45,787 nucleotides of DNA from an uncultured Prevotella sp. (GTDB taxonomy: Bacteria > Bacteroidota > Bacteroidia > Bacteroidales > Bacteroidaceae), in assembly GCA_900550035.1 (NCBI GenBank), contig URQS01000024.1, forward strand, positions 1-45,787, given 5' to 3'. The translations under genes were made by a program, and so were the position numbers. The notes beneath the pieces are model-generated. The model was given only the letters and a program-made list of their open reading frames with translations. It did not search any database and was not told where the DNA came from. Below are positions 32,794 to 41,687 of this stretch, piece after piece. Every line of letters starts with the position of its first letter. Position 1 is the stretch's first letter.

Positions 32794-35106
32794 TTATTCG
32801 TACACTTCGTCAATACCATATTCCATGTCGTCCTCGGCATTATGCGAGCAACCGTCAAATCCTTCCGGCAAATCGAATTTGGCATTAGGATCGTATGGCA
32901 GAGTCTTGTCACGATAAACCTTCTTCATAAAGTAAGCCCATATAGGCAGCGCCATTGTAGCACCCTGACCCATACGCATTGAGTCGAAGTGAATATCGCG
33001 GTCGTCGCCACCTACCCAACAGCCACTTACAAGCTGAGGGGTGAATCCCATAAACCAAGCGTCGCTATTGCGGTTGGTAGTACCGGTCTTGCCTCCTATC
33101 TCGCCCGTGAAGTTGTACTTATAGCGCAGTCGGCCTGCCGTACCACCATCGACTACTCCCTTGAGCAGCACAAGCATCTTGTTGGCACTCTCCTCGCTTA
33201 TCACCTCATTCATACGGGGTTGGAAATTGGTGATGACATTGCCCTCATTGTCCTCGATACGGCTCACAAACATCGGAGCCGTACGTATGCCATGATTGGC
33301 AAATGTGGTATAGGCGCTCACCATCTCTGCTACAGTCATTTCACACGGGCCCAAGCACAACGACATAGAGGGATGAATGTCGGGATTGTTGATGCCGTAG
33401 TCATGAAGGAGTTGCACGAACTGCTGCGGACTCAGCTTGCTCATAAGATAAGCCGAAATCCAGTTGCTCGACTGGGCAAGTCCCCACTTCAGCGTGACCA
33501 TCTCTCCAGCACGCTTATGGCTTGTATTGCGTGGAGTCCACGGCTTGCCTGCTACCATATAAGTCCGCTGCACGTTGGGAGCCAGATCGCATGGCGAGAA
33601 TCCGTTCTCCATAGCCAGCGAGTAGAGGAAAGGCTTAATTGTAGAACCCACCTGACGACGGCCACCCGTAACCATATCATACATGAAGTGTGTATAGTCC
33701 AAGCCTCCCACGTACGCCTTTACGGCACCCGTAGTCGGGTCCATACTCATAAATCCTGCTCTGAGGAAAGACTTAACATAGCGAATGCTGTCTATTGGTG
33801 TCATCGTTGTATCGACATCGCCATGATATGTGAATATAGACATATCCGTTGGAGTATGGAACGACTTATGTATTTCTTCATCACTTGCGCCATTTGCCTT
33901 CAATATGCGATAGCGTTCGCTCTGCAGCACAGCACGTTCCATAATCTGATTCACCTGCTTCTTTGTGAGCTGCGAAGTGAACGGAGCGTTAGATTTGCCC
34001 CTATTCTCCTTGAAGAATTCGGGCTGCAGATAGCGTGCCACATGTCCATACACAGCCTCTTCAGCATAACGCTGCATGCGCGAGTCGATTGTGGTGTACA
34101 CCTTAAGTCCGTCGGCATTAAGATTGTATGGAGTTCCGTCCTTCTTGAAGTTCTTGTTACACCAGCCATAAAGTGGGTCTGTATCCCATGCTATTGAGTC
34201 GAGCACATACTGACGCTTGTTCCACGACGGATATTTGCTGCGGTCGGGACGCTCTGCCGACATATACACACGCAAGAACTCGCGCAAGTATGGCGCTGTG
34301 CCATCCTTGTGATCGTTACGATGGAAATTGAGTGTAAGAGGCAGTTCGCATGACTTATGATATTGTTCATCTGTAATATATCCGGCCTTACGCATCTGAT
34401 CCAATACCACATTGCGACGTTCGCGGCAACGTTCTGGATAACGCACTGGGTTGAACAGCGACGGATTCTTGCAAAGTCCAATCAATGTTGCAGCCTCCTC
34501 AAGTGTAAGGTTTTTCGGATCCTTGTAGAAATAAGTAGTGGCAGCCGTCTTTATACCCACTGCATTATGCAGGAAGTCGAAGTAGTTGAGATACAGAGAT
34601 ATTATCTCCTCCTTCGTATAGTTGCGTTCAAGCTTTACAGCTATCACCCACTCTATTGGCTTCTGCAACAGACGTTCCAACGTACTGCCAGCTGTATCCG
34701 AATACAACTGCTTGGCAAGCTGCTGTGTAATCGTACTACCACCTCCGGCACTGGTCTGTCCTAATAGTCCACGCTTAACTATGGCACGGCTCAAAGCAAT
34801 GAAGTCAATGCCCGAATGGTCGTAAAAGCGCACGTCTTCGGTTGCCACTAATGCCTGCACAAGATATGGCGAGAGATTGGAATAAGGCACACATATACGG
34901 TTCTCGCGGTTGAAATTCCATGTACCAATCACTTTGCCGTCAGACGAATATATCTGCGTGGCAAAACGACTTATCGGATTCTGCAAATCTTCTATCGGAG
35001 GCATATACCCTATCCAACCGTTCCATATAGCAACAAACGCCAACGAACTACCTAAAAATGTAAGGCCCAACAGCCACCATAGAAAATGTATAAAAACTTT
35101 TCGCAT
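32794..35106 (-). CDS. Penicillin-binding protein 1A (bifunctional glycosyltransferase/transpeptidase)
   Basis: This 770-residue inner membrane protein has one N-terminal membrane segment (about 8-30). The GT51 domain shows EDVRFYDHSGID with catalytic Glu90, then GGSTITQQLAKQL. The transpeptidase domain has SXXK at Ser488-Lys491 (STIK), SXN at Ser546-Asn548 and KTG at 673-675. It polymerises and cross-links peptidoglycan. A minus-strand TACCTTTG at 35149-35156 is the likely -7 element. Confidence 0.96.
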   Translation of the reverse strand: MRKVFIHFLWWLLGLTFLGSSLAFVAIWNGWIGYMPPIEDLQNPISRFATQIYSSDGKVIGTWNFNRENRICVPYSNLSPYLVQALVATEDVRFYDHSGIDFIALSRAIVKRGLLGQTSAGGGSTITQQLAKQLYSDTAGSTLERLLQKPIEWVIAVKLERNYTKEEIISLYLNYFDFLHNAVGIKTAATTYFYKDPKNLTLEEAATLIGLCKNPSLFNPVRYPERCRERRNVVLDQMRKAGYITDEQYHKSCELPLTLNFHRNDHKDGTAPYLREFLRVYMSAERPDRSKYPSWNKRQYVLDSIAWDTDPLYGWCNKNFKKDGTPYNLNADGLKVYTTIDSRMQRYAEEAVYGHVARYLQPEFFKENRGKSNAPFTSQLTKKQVNQIMERAVLQSERYRILKANGASDEEIHKSFHTPTDMSIFTYHGDVDTTMTPIDSIRYVKSFLRAGFMSMDPTTGAVKAYVGGLDYTHFMYDMVTGGRRQVGSTIKPFLYSLAMENGFSPCDLAPNVQRTYMVAGKPWTPRNTSHKRAGEMVTLKWGLAQSSNWISAYLMSKLSPQQFVQLLHDYGINNPDIHPSMSLCLGPCEMTVAEMVSAYTTFANHGIRTAPMFVSRIEDNEGNVITNFQPRMNEVISEESANKMLVLLKGVVDGGTAGRLRYKYNFTGEIGGKTGTTNRNSDAWFMGFTPQLVSGCWVGGDDRDIHFDSMRMGQGATMALPIWAYFMKKVYRDKTLPYDPNAKFDLPEGFDGCSHNAEDDMEYGIDEVYE

Positions 35107-35148
35107 ATATTCTGATAAAGTGAGTCCTATTAGTTATTCTTTTGATTG

Positions 35149-35156
35149 CAAAGGTA
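35149..35156 (-). promoter_or_regulatory. -7 promoter element of the PBP1A gene
   Basis: The minus strand reads TACCTTTG, a perfect TAnnTTTG, about 45 bases ahead of the ATG. A -33 element is not clear. Confidence 0.5.
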
Positions 35157-35268
35157 AGGTAAAAAAGTGAGAAAAGAATAAATAATACATTTCATTTGAC
35201 TCTTATCTGAAAAAATATAACTACCTTAGCACACAAATAAAAGAATAACCATTAATTCTATAAAACAA

Positions 35269-36213
35269 ATGAGACACGATTTCGTAACAATTGCCGACCT
35301 TTCCAAAGAGAAAATCATGTATCTCCTTGAGATGGCCCAGGAATTCGAGAAGTATCCAAACCGAGAGCTTCTGAAAGGCAAAGTGGTAGCGACACTTTTC
35401 TTTGAGCCGTCAACACGTACACGCCTCAGCTTTGAGACAGCAGCCAACCGACTCGGCGCACGTGTGATAGGTTTCTCTGATGCCAAGGCTTCAAGCGTAT
35501 CGAAAGGAGAAACACTTAAAGACACAGTATTGATGGTGTCTAATTACGCCGACGTTATTGTAATGCGCCACTTTGTAGAAGGTGCAGCACAATATGCCAG
35601 CGAAGTAGCTCCCGTTCCTATTGTCAATGCCGGCGACGGTGCACACATGCACCCATCACAATGTCTGCTCGACCTCTACTCTATCTATAAGACCCAGGGC
35701 ACTCTTGACAATCTTAACATATATCTTGTAGGCGACCTTAAGTATGGTCGTACCGTACATTCGCTCATCACAGCAATGCGCCATTTCAATCCTACATTCC
35801 ATTTCGTAGCACCTAAGGAGCTCGCAATGCCTGATGAATACAAGATTTATTGTAAGGAGCATGATATAAAGTTCGTAGAGCACACCGACTTCAACGAAGA
35901 CGTCATTGCCGATGCCGACATTCTGTATATGACACGTGTACAGAAGGAACGTTTCTCTGATTTGATGGAATATGAGCGCGTCAAGAACGTATACATCCTC
36001 AAGAACTCAATGTTGGGCAAGGCTAAACCCAACATGAAGATTCTGCATCCGCTGCCACGCGTCAACGAGATTGCATACGATGTTGACGACAATCCTCACG
36101 CTTACTACATACAGCAGGCTGGTAACGGACTGTTTGCACGTGAGGCAATATTCAGCCACGTGCTCGGCATAACACTCGACGAGGTTAAGAACGATAAAAC
36201 TATTATTAAGTAA
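35269..36213 (+). CDS. pyrB: Aspartate carbamoyltransferase catalytic subunit
   Basis: This 314-residue protein has the carbamoyl-phosphate site FEPSTRTR (45-52), the KGETLKDT loop, HPSQCLLDL, and GRTVHSL in the aspartate domain. It catalyses the first committed step of pyrimidine synthesis. The regulatory subunit gene follows 13 bases later, so the enzyme should be the allosteric class with PyrI. A candidate promoter (TACCTTAG at 35222-35229) has one mismatch. Confidence 0.97.
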   Translation: MRHDFVTIADLSKEKIMYLLEMAQEFEKYPNRELLKGKVVATLFFEPSTRTRLSFETAANRLGARVIGFSDAKASSVSKGETLKDTVLMVSNYADVIVMRHFVEGAAQYASEVAPVPIVNAGDGAHMHPSQCLLDLYSIYKTQGTLDNLNIYLVGDLKYGRTVHSLITAMRHFNPTFHFVAPKELAMPDEYKIYCKEHDIKFVEHTDFNEDVIADADILYMTRVQKERFSDLMEYERVKNVYILKNSMLGKAKPNMKILHPLPRVNEIAYDVDDNPHAYYIQQAGNGLFAREAIFSHVLGITLDEVKNDKTIIK

Positions 36214-36226
36214 TACCATAAACGCG

Positions 36227-36685
36227 ATGAACAACAAGAAAGAAAGACTGGTTGCCGCCATCAAGAACGGCACCGTCATCGACCATATACCAGCCGAAAA
36301 GACTTACGAGGTTGTAAACCTGCTGAAACTGCAAGAGCTGGCAGTACCGGTAACTATCGGCTACAACTATCCGTCAAGCAAGATTGGAAAGAAGGGCATT
36401 ATCAAGGTCTCTGACAGATTCTTCACCGACGAGGAGATTTCACGTCTCTCTGTAGTTGCCCCTAACGTAGTGCTGAATATTATCAAGGACTACGAGGTTG
36501 TCGAGAAGAAGACCGTAGAGACACCTGACGAGTTGCGCGGCATCGTACTTTGCAACAACCCCAAGTGCATTACAAACAACGAGCCAATGCAGACTGTGTT
36601 CAACGTTGTAGACAAAGCACACGGCATCATCAAGTGCAGATACTGCGACAAAGAGCAGTGCATGGAAGATGTAAAACTCGTATAA
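36227..36685 (+). CDS. pyrI: Aspartate carbamoyltransferase regulatory subunit
   Basis: This 152-residue protein has the allosteric domain (nucleotide binding, about 8-95) and a C-terminal zinc domain with four cysteines, Cys109, Cys114, Cys137 and Cys140, which hold the zinc that contacts PyrB. It binds CTP and ATP to tune the catalytic subunit. It starts 13 bases after pyrB. Confidence 0.97.
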   Translation: MNNKKERLVAAIKNGTVIDHIPAEKTYEVVNLLKLQELAVPVTIGYNYPSSKIGKKGIIKVSDRFFTDEEISRLSVVAPNVVLNIIKDYEVVEKKTVETPDELRGIVLCNNPKCITNNEPMQTVFNVVDKAHGIIKCRYCDKEQCMEDVKLV

Positions 36686-36724
36686 AATAAATTCTATTCA
36701 ATTACTTTTTAAAACCTAAACCAA

Positions 36725-38005
36725 ATGGAAAGAGACCAAGTTATTTTTGATCTTATTGAGAAAGAACATCAGCGCCAGCTGAAGGGTATCGAACTCATTG
36801 CATCAGAGAATTTCGTAAGTGACGAAGTTATGCAGGCCATGGGGTCATGCTTGACAAACAAATATGCCGAAGGCTATCCTGGCAAGCGCTACTATGGCGG
36901 ATGCCAGGTTGTCGACGAAGTGGAGAATCTCGCCATTGAACGTATCAAGAAACTCTTCGGAGCTGAATATGCCAACGTACAGCCTCACTCTGGAGCACAG
37001 GCCAATGCTGCAGTGCTACTCGCAGTATTGAAGCCAGGCGATGTCTTCATGGGACTTAACCTCGCACACGGTGGCCACCTTTCACACGGCTCGGCTGTCA
37101 ATACTTCTGGTATTCTGTACCACGCCGTTGGTTACGACCTCGACAAGGAGACCGGTCGCGTTAATTACGACCAGATGGAGCAGCTTGCTATCGAGAACAA
37201 ACCAAAGCTTATCATCGGTGGTGGCTCGGCATACAGCCGTGAGTGGGACTACAAACGCATGCGTGAGATTGCCGACAAGGTTGGCGCATTGCTCATGATT
37301 GACATGGCTCACCCAGCAGGTCTTATTGCTGCCGGACTTCTCGACAATCCGGTTAAGTACGCTCACATCGTAACATCTACCACTCACAAGACTCTCCGTG
37401 GTCCACGCGGTGGTATCATCCTTATGGGTAAGGACTTCGAGAATCCTTGGGGCCTCAAGACTCCTAAGGGCGTAACAAAGATGATGAGCCAGCTGCTTAA
37501 CTCAGCCGTATTCCCCGGACAGCAGGGCGGACCGCTCGAGCATGTTATCGCTGCTAAGGCAGTAGCATTCGGCGAGGCTCTGAAGCCTGAATTCAAGGAG
37601 TGGGCCAAGCAGGTTCAGAAGAACGCAAAGGTTCTGGCAGACGAGCTTATTAAGCGTGGTTTCACCATCGTAAGCGGTGGCACCGACAACCACTCTATGC
37701 TTGTAGACCTGCGCGACAAGTATCCTGAACTTACAGGCAAGGTGGCTGAAAACGCTCTCGTAGCAGCCGACATCACCGTTAATAAGAATATGGTGCCATA
37801 CGACACGCGCAGCGCTTTCCAGACTTCTGGTATACGCCTCGGCACACCTGCCATCACAACACGTGGTGCTAAGGAAGACCTCATGGTGCTCATTGCTGAA
37901 CTCATCGAGGAAGTACTCAATGACCCCGAGAACGAGGAGGTAATCGCTCGTGTACGTGCTAAGGTGAACGAGACTATGAAGAACTATCCTATCTTCGCTT
38001 GGTAG
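36725..38005 (+). CDS. glyA: Serine hydroxymethyltransferase
   Basis: This 426-residue PLP enzyme interconverts serine and glycine and makes methylene-tetrahydrofolate. The N-terminal GIELIASENFVS, NVQPHSGAQAN and the PLP lysine (Lys222 in STTHKTLRGPRGG) are diagnostic. It follows pyrI by 39 bases. The tdh/kbl pair 1.5-3.5 kb downstream makes glycine, the substrate of the reverse reaction. Confidence 0.97.
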   Translation: MERDQVIFDLIEKEHQRQLKGIELIASENFVSDEVMQAMGSCLTNKYAEGYPGKRYYGGCQVVDEVENLAIERIKKLFGAEYANVQPHSGAQANAAVLLAVLKPGDVFMGLNLAHGGHLSHGSAVNTSGILYHAVGYDLDKETGRVNYDQMEQLAIENKPKLIIGGGSAYSREWDYKRMREIADKVGALLMIDMAHPAGLIAAGLLDNPVKYAHIVTSTTHKTLRGPRGGIILMGKDFENPWGLKTPKGVTKMMSQLLNSAVFPGQQGGPLEHVIAAKAVAFGEALKPEFKEWAKQVQKNAKVLADELIKRGFTIVSGGTDNHSMLVDLRDKYPELTGKVAENALVAADITVNKNMVPYDTRSAFQTSGIRLGTPAITTRGAKEDLMVLIAELIEEVLNDPENEEVIARVRAKVNETMKNYPIFAW

Positions 38006-38027
38006 AATAATTGGTAAAAATCTATAG

Positions 38028-38063
38028 TGCTGTCCTTTTGCCCAATGCAGAAGGGCAGCATTT
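38028..38063 (+). terminator. Terminator after glyA
   Basis: Arms 38028-38041 and 38047-38060 pair with two G-T pairs and a short loop, followed by TTTCT. It is 23 bases after the glyA stop, but may be read through into the next gene. Confidence 0.55.
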
Positions 38064-38088
38064 CTCGTATAACGCAACTCACAACATC

Positions 38089-38292
38089 ATGATCATACAA
38101 TATATATTTGTATTTATAATACTAATTTTCGTTATTACCTACATTATACAGCGCATCATAAAGACATTCAAAGAAGCCAAAAACGGATGCTATGGATGCA
38201 AAGGATGTGCATTGAAAGGCAAAATAAAGGACAAAAAGATGAAGAACATAGGAAAATCAAAGAAATTTGAATGTTTTGAAGAAAAAGTCTGA
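38089..38292 (+). CDS. FeoB-associated Cys-rich membrane protein
   Basis: This 67-residue protein has one N-terminal membrane segment (about 3-21, IIQYIFVFIILIFVITYII), then a basic linker and the motif GCYGCKGCALKGK. That spaced Cys cluster is the hallmark of FeoB-associated proteins (PF12669), which are thought to help ferrous iron import. No feoA or feoB is in the window, so it is an orphan. The ATG at 38089 is chosen because the frame from 38011 would begin in the glyA terminator. Confidence 0.8.
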   Translation: MIIQYIFVFIILIFVITYIIQRIIKTFKEAKNGCYGCKGCALKGKIKDKKMKNIGKSKKFECFEEKV

Positions 38293-38298
38293 AAAACA

Positions 38299-38330
38299 TT
38301 TGGAGGTTACATAAATTATGCCTACCTTTG
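38299..38330 (+). promoter_or_regulatory. Promoter of tRNA-Cys
   Basis: TTTG at 38299-38302, a 20-base spacer and TACCTTTG at 38323-38330 are a textbook Bacteroidetes promoter, about 27 bases ahead of the tRNA. Confidence 0.75.
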
Positions 38331-38356
38331 CACTCGCAATTAAGCAACAAGCCTAT

Positions 38357-38427
38357 GGTACCTTGGCCGATCGGTTAGGTAACGGTCTGCAAAACCGTGT
38401 AGAGCAGTTCGACTCTGCTAGGTACCT
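38357..38427 (+). tRNA. tRNA-Cys (anticodon GCA)
   Basis: All four stems can be drawn: acceptor GGTACCT with AGGTACC, anticodon stem ACGGT with ACCGT around loop CTGCAAA (anticodon GCA at 38389-38391), and T stem AGCAG with CTGCT around TTCGACT. U at position 73 is the cysteine identity base. The gene does not encode CCA. Confidence 0.93.
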
Positions 38428-38430
38428 CAC

Positions 38431-38472
38431 AAGAAGACAGAACTTTTTCAAGTTCTGTCTTCTTTGTTTTTA
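38431..38472 (+). terminator. Terminator of tRNA-Cys
   Basis: A perfect 15-bp stem (38431-38445 with 38450-38464), a 4-base loop, then TGTTTTTAT. Confidence 0.88.
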
Positions 38473-38565
38473 TACCCTCAAAAAAGAATGTTTGCATCTT
38501 TTAATTGACATATGGGGGCTCAGTGGAAAAATACTGGGGAGTTTTTTTAGTTTCATAGTATTTTG

Positions 38566-38674
38566 TATCTTTGCATTATGAACATGCTTGAACACTCACT
38601 CCTTTTGGAGGATTTTTTCAATTATGGAGCTATCTAATGCTCTTTTAGCTCAAACTATAGATTCCACCTTGTGA
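38566..38674 (+). other. Promoter and 16-codon candidate leader ORF
   Basis: TATCTTTG at 38566-38573 is a perfect -7 element. Downstream GGAGG (38608-38612) precedes the ATG at 38624, which opens a 16-codon frame (MELSNALLAQTIDSTL) ending at 38674. Strong Shine-Dalgarno sites are uncommon in this genome. No large gene follows, so the frame may be chance. Confidence 0.25.
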
Positions 38675-38747
38675 TTGGTTTGGTTATCAATATAGTGAGA
38701 TTCTACGCTCTCTGATGTGCGTATATTGTACAATAAAATGATTTTTA

Positions 38748-38960
38748 TAGCTTTGCAAGCAAAATCCCACTAAACCTTATAGGTTGCGGATTTGAGGTTA
38801 ACATATACAGGAGGAGGGTGTAAAGTCCAAACTCATACAATGCGGGCTGAACCAACGGTCACCGGCGCGTAGCGGAAAGGTAAAGTCCGCTTTTGTTTTA
38901 CTCTTTCCATATCCTCCTATAGAAAGTTACTCATATATAAAAATATTGCTTGCAAAAGTT
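38748..38960 (+). ncRNA. Candidate structured non-coding RNA
   Basis: TAGCTTTG at 38748-38755 matches TAnnTTTG, with ATTG near -33. The stretch after it has no ORF but many pairings: AAATCC with GGATTT, AACCT with AGGTT, AGGAGGA (near 38809) with TCCTCCT (near 38912), GCGGA with TCCGC, and an outer inverted repeat (38752-38762 with 38946-38956). GTAAAGTCC occurs twice, 60 bases apart. I do not recognise the family; 6S-like or other small RNA classes are possible but not supported by a specific motif. Confidence 0.4.
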
Positions 38961-39014
38961 TTACCGGACAGCAATAATTGATAATACTTGACAAAGTATA
39001 TTGATATATAAAAA

Positions 39015-39065
39015 AGCAGGAAATACGAGAGTGGAATTCTTAATCCACAATCAGCATTTCCTGCT
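39015..39065 (-). terminator. Terminator of the threonine dehydrogenase gene
   Basis: AGCAGGAAAT at 39015-39024 pairs with ATTTCCTGCT at 39056-39065, with an inner GTGGA/TCCAC stem. On the minus strand it is followed by TTTTTTATAT. Confidence 0.8.
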
Positions 39066-39094
39066 TATTATATTTGTTTATGCTCCTATTCCTG

Positions 39095-40051
39095 TTATCC
39101 CTTCAACTTGATAGTAAGCTTTTCGAGCATATCCTTTGTCATCGAGTCGAGGTCGTATGCCGGGCACCAGTCCCACTCCTCACGAGCGCACGAGTCGTCC
39201 ATACGGTCAGGCCAGCTCTCAGCGATGCTCTGCTTCAATGGGTCGACATTGTACTCCATTTCGAACTCCGGTTTATACTTCTTGATAGCCTGGAACACTG
39301 TCTCCGGTCCGAAGCTCAAAGAAGCGATGTTGAATGCGTTGCGATGTACAAGACGTGTCGGGTCAGCCTCCATAAGGTCGATAGCAGCCTTAAGAGTATC
39401 CGGCATGTAGATCATATCCATCAGTGTACCCTCCTTAATCGGGCAAACGAACTTCTCGCCACGAACTGCTGAATAATAAATATCAACAGCATAGTCGGTT
39501 GTACCACCACCCGGAGGTGTAACATATGAGATAACGCCAGGGAAGCGTACGGCACGTGTATCAACACCATACTTATTAAAGTAGTAGTCGCTCAAAAGCT
39601 CTGTAGTAACCTTTGACACACCGTATATAGTACGCGGACGCTGGATAGTGTCCTGCGGAGTCATCATCTTAGGTGTTGACAGACCGAACGAACCGATTGA
39701 ACTCGGAGTGAATACAGCGCAGTTATGCTCGCGTGCAATTTCAAGAATGTTCCACAAGCCGTCGATACCTATCTTCCAAGCCAAACGTGGCTTAGACTCT
39801 GCCACAACAGACAGCAGAGCTGCAAGATTGTAAATGGTATCAATGTTGTACTTGCTTACAACATCCGAAATCATCTGTGGGTTTGTTACATCACATTCAG
39901 CCATAGGACCTGATTCGGCCAATTCGCCTGTAGGCTCAGCACCCTTAATGTAGCCAGCTACAACATTGCTGTTTCCGTAGATTGAACGTAATTTTTTTGT
40001 CAGTTCAGAACCTATCTGTCCTGTCGAACCGATAACCAAAATGTTCTTCAT
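39095..40051 (-). CDS. tdh: L-threonine 3-dehydrogenase, short-chain (SDR) type
   Basis: This 318-residue protein has the Rossmann glycine motif GSTGQIG (8-14) and the SDR active site Tyr143 and Lys147 (YGVSK) with PSSIGSFG before it. The stretches FPGVISYVTPPGGGTTDYAV and DDSCAREEWDW match bacterial SDR-type threonine dehydrogenases rather than UDP-sugar epimerases. It oxidises threonine to 2-amino-3-ketobutyrate with NAD+. The partner enzyme Kbl is divergently encoded 328 bases away. Confidence 0.9.
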   Translation of the reverse strand: MKNILVIGSTGQIGSELTKKLRSIYGNSNVVAGYIKGAEPTGELAESGPMAECDVTNPQMISDVVSKYNIDTIYNLAALLSVVAESKPRLAWKIGIDGLWNILEIAREHNCAVFTPSSIGSFGLSTPKMMTPQDTIQRPRTIYGVSKVTTELLSDYYFNKYGVDTRAVRFPGVISYVTPPGGGTTDYAVDIYYSAVRGEKFVCPIKEGTLMDMIYMPDTLKAAIDLMEADPTRLVHRNAFNIASLSFGPETVFQAIKKYKPEFEMEYNVDPLKQSIAESWPDRMDDSCAREEWDWCPAYDLDSMTKDMLEKLTIKLKG

Positions 40052-40379
40052 AATAGTTTTTATAATTTTTGAAGTTTGTTTTTATTGTTATAATTTTCTA
40101 CTACTTATTACAATACATCCGTCACTTGTGGATTTAGGTGTTATTTGCGATGCAAAATAACAAAAAAAAAATGATATAAAAACCATATTTTCGAGAAATT
40201 TGTTTTTAATACATTTTTTATAAAAAATAACACTCAAACTACCCTCTATGTAAAAAATAATGAGTTATTTTGTAATCTTAGACGGGGAGCATTCCCCTGT
40301 GAGCTATAAGCACACTAAAAACCTTCTCATTAGGTTTCTAACATAACCAGATATAATAACATTTAAAAACTGACAAATC
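40052..40379. promoter_or_regulatory. Divergent promoter region between tdh and kbl
   Basis: This 328-base AT-rich stretch has no gene. On the minus strand TTATTTTG (40153-40160) differs from TAnnTTTG by one base; on the plus strand a similar one-mismatch box lies near 40264. Shared regulation of both genes is plausible. Confidence 0.35.
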
Positions 40380-41567
40380 ATGTACGGAAAAATCAAAGAT
40401 CATCTCTGCACAGCACTGGAAAATCTCAAACAGGCAGGTCTCTACAAAGAGGAGCGTATTATCGAAAGCCCACAGCAGGCTGCCATTCAGGTGAAAGGCA
40501 AAGAGGTGCTCAACTTCTGCGCCAACAACTATCTTGGCTTGTCTAACCATCCACGCCTTATCGAGGGTGCCAAGAACATGATGGACCGCCGCGGTTTCGG
40601 TATGTCTTCTGTACGTTTCATCTGCGGAACACAGGACATTCACAAAGAGTTGGAGGCTGCAATTTCTGACTATTTCCAGACAGAAGACACAATCTTGTAT
40701 GCTGCATGCTTCGACGCTAACGGTGGCTTGTTCGGCTCATTCCTGACCGATGAGGACGCAATCATCTCTGACGCACTCAACCACGCCTCTATCATCGACG
40801 GTGTACGTCTCTGCAAGGCTAAACGCTATCGCTATGCCAACGCCAACATGGAGGAACTCGAGAAGTGTCTGCAGGAAGCACAAGCACAGCGTTTCCGTAT
40901 CATCTGCACAGACGGTGTATTCTCAATGGACGGCAATGTAGCTCCTATGGAGCAGATTTGCGACCTCGCTGAGAAGTACGACGCACTCGTAATGGTTGAC
41001 GAAAGCCACTCTGCAGGTGTTGTAGGCGCTACCGGTCATGGCGTTAGCGAACTCTGCAAGACCTATGGTCGTGTTGACATCTACACTGGTACACTCGGCA
41101 AGGCATTTGGCGGTGCTCTCGGAGGCTTCACTACTGGCCGCAAGGAGATTATCGATATGCTGCGTCAGAGCAGCCGTCCATACCTGTTCTCTAACTCATT
41201 GGCTCCGTCTATCATCGGTGCAAGTCTCGAGGTATTCAAGATGCTCAAGGAGGACAATTCAATCCACGATCGTCTGGTAGAGAACGTCAACTACTTCCGC
41301 GACAAGATGATGGCTGCAGGCTTCGACATCAAGCCTACACAGAGCGCCATCTGCGCCGTTATGCTCTACGACGCACCTCTGTCACAGCGCTACGCCAACC
41401 TTCTGCTTGAGGAAGGCATCTACGTTACTGGTTTCTACTATCCGGTTGTTCCGAAGGGCGAGGCACGTATCCGCGTTCAGCTCTCAGCAGGCCACACACG
41501 CGAGCAGCTCGACAAGGCTATCGCAGCATTCATCAAGGTAGGCAAGGAACTTGGCGTAATCAAGTAA
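40380..41567 (+). CDS. kbl: Glycine C-acetyltransferase (2-amino-3-ketobutyrate CoA ligase)
   Basis: This 395-residue PLP enzyme cleaves 2-amino-3-ketobutyrate with CoA into glycine and acetyl-CoA. It has CANNYLGLSNHP, SVRFICGTQDIHKELE, VDESHSAGVVG and the PLP lysine Lys241 in GTLGKAFGGALGG, all typical of Kbl within the alpha-oxoamine synthase family. The length equals the E. coli enzyme. It completes threonine degradation with the divergent tdh gene. A perfect terminator follows. Confidence 0.96.
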   Translation: MYGKIKDHLCTALENLKQAGLYKEERIIESPQQAAIQVKGKEVLNFCANNYLGLSNHPRLIEGAKNMMDRRGFGMSSVRFICGTQDIHKELEAAISDYFQTEDTILYAACFDANGGLFGSFLTDEDAIISDALNHASIIDGVRLCKAKRYRYANANMEELEKCLQEAQAQRFRIICTDGVFSMDGNVAPMEQICDLAEKYDALVMVDESHSAGVVGATGHGVSELCKTYGRVDIYTGTLGKAFGGALGGFTTGRKEIIDMLRQSSRPYLFSNSLAPSIIGASLEVFKMLKEDNSIHDRLVENVNYFRDKMMAAGFDIKPTQSAICAVMLYDAPLSQRYANLLLEEGIYVTGFYYPVVPKGEARIRVQLSAGHTREQLDKAIAAFIKVGKELGVIK

Positions 41568-41593
41568 ATCCAACTTAAGCTCTGAAAAAATTT

Positions 41594-41635
41594 AACGGGA
41601 ATATCAGCATCTCGATTGCTGATATTCCCGTTTTT
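41594..41635 (+). terminator. Terminator of kbl
   Basis: A perfect 16-bp stem (41594-41609 with 41617-41632) and a 7-base loop are followed by TTTCG. Confidence 0.88.
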
Positions 41636-41687
41636 CGTATATACGCTACACAATCTAATGTTGCGCTAACTTATTCCACATAGCAAC

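Noticed and set aside
32989..34197. 402-codon plus-strand frame opposite the PBP1A gene
   Set aside because: PBP1A has all catalytic motifs in the other frame; the antisense protein is rich in His, Cys and Ile without any domain pattern.
38580..38960. Stretch as tmRNA, RNase P RNA or SRP RNA
   Set aside because: The diagnostic sequences of those RNAs are absent; RNase P RNA is already found at 17915-18310.
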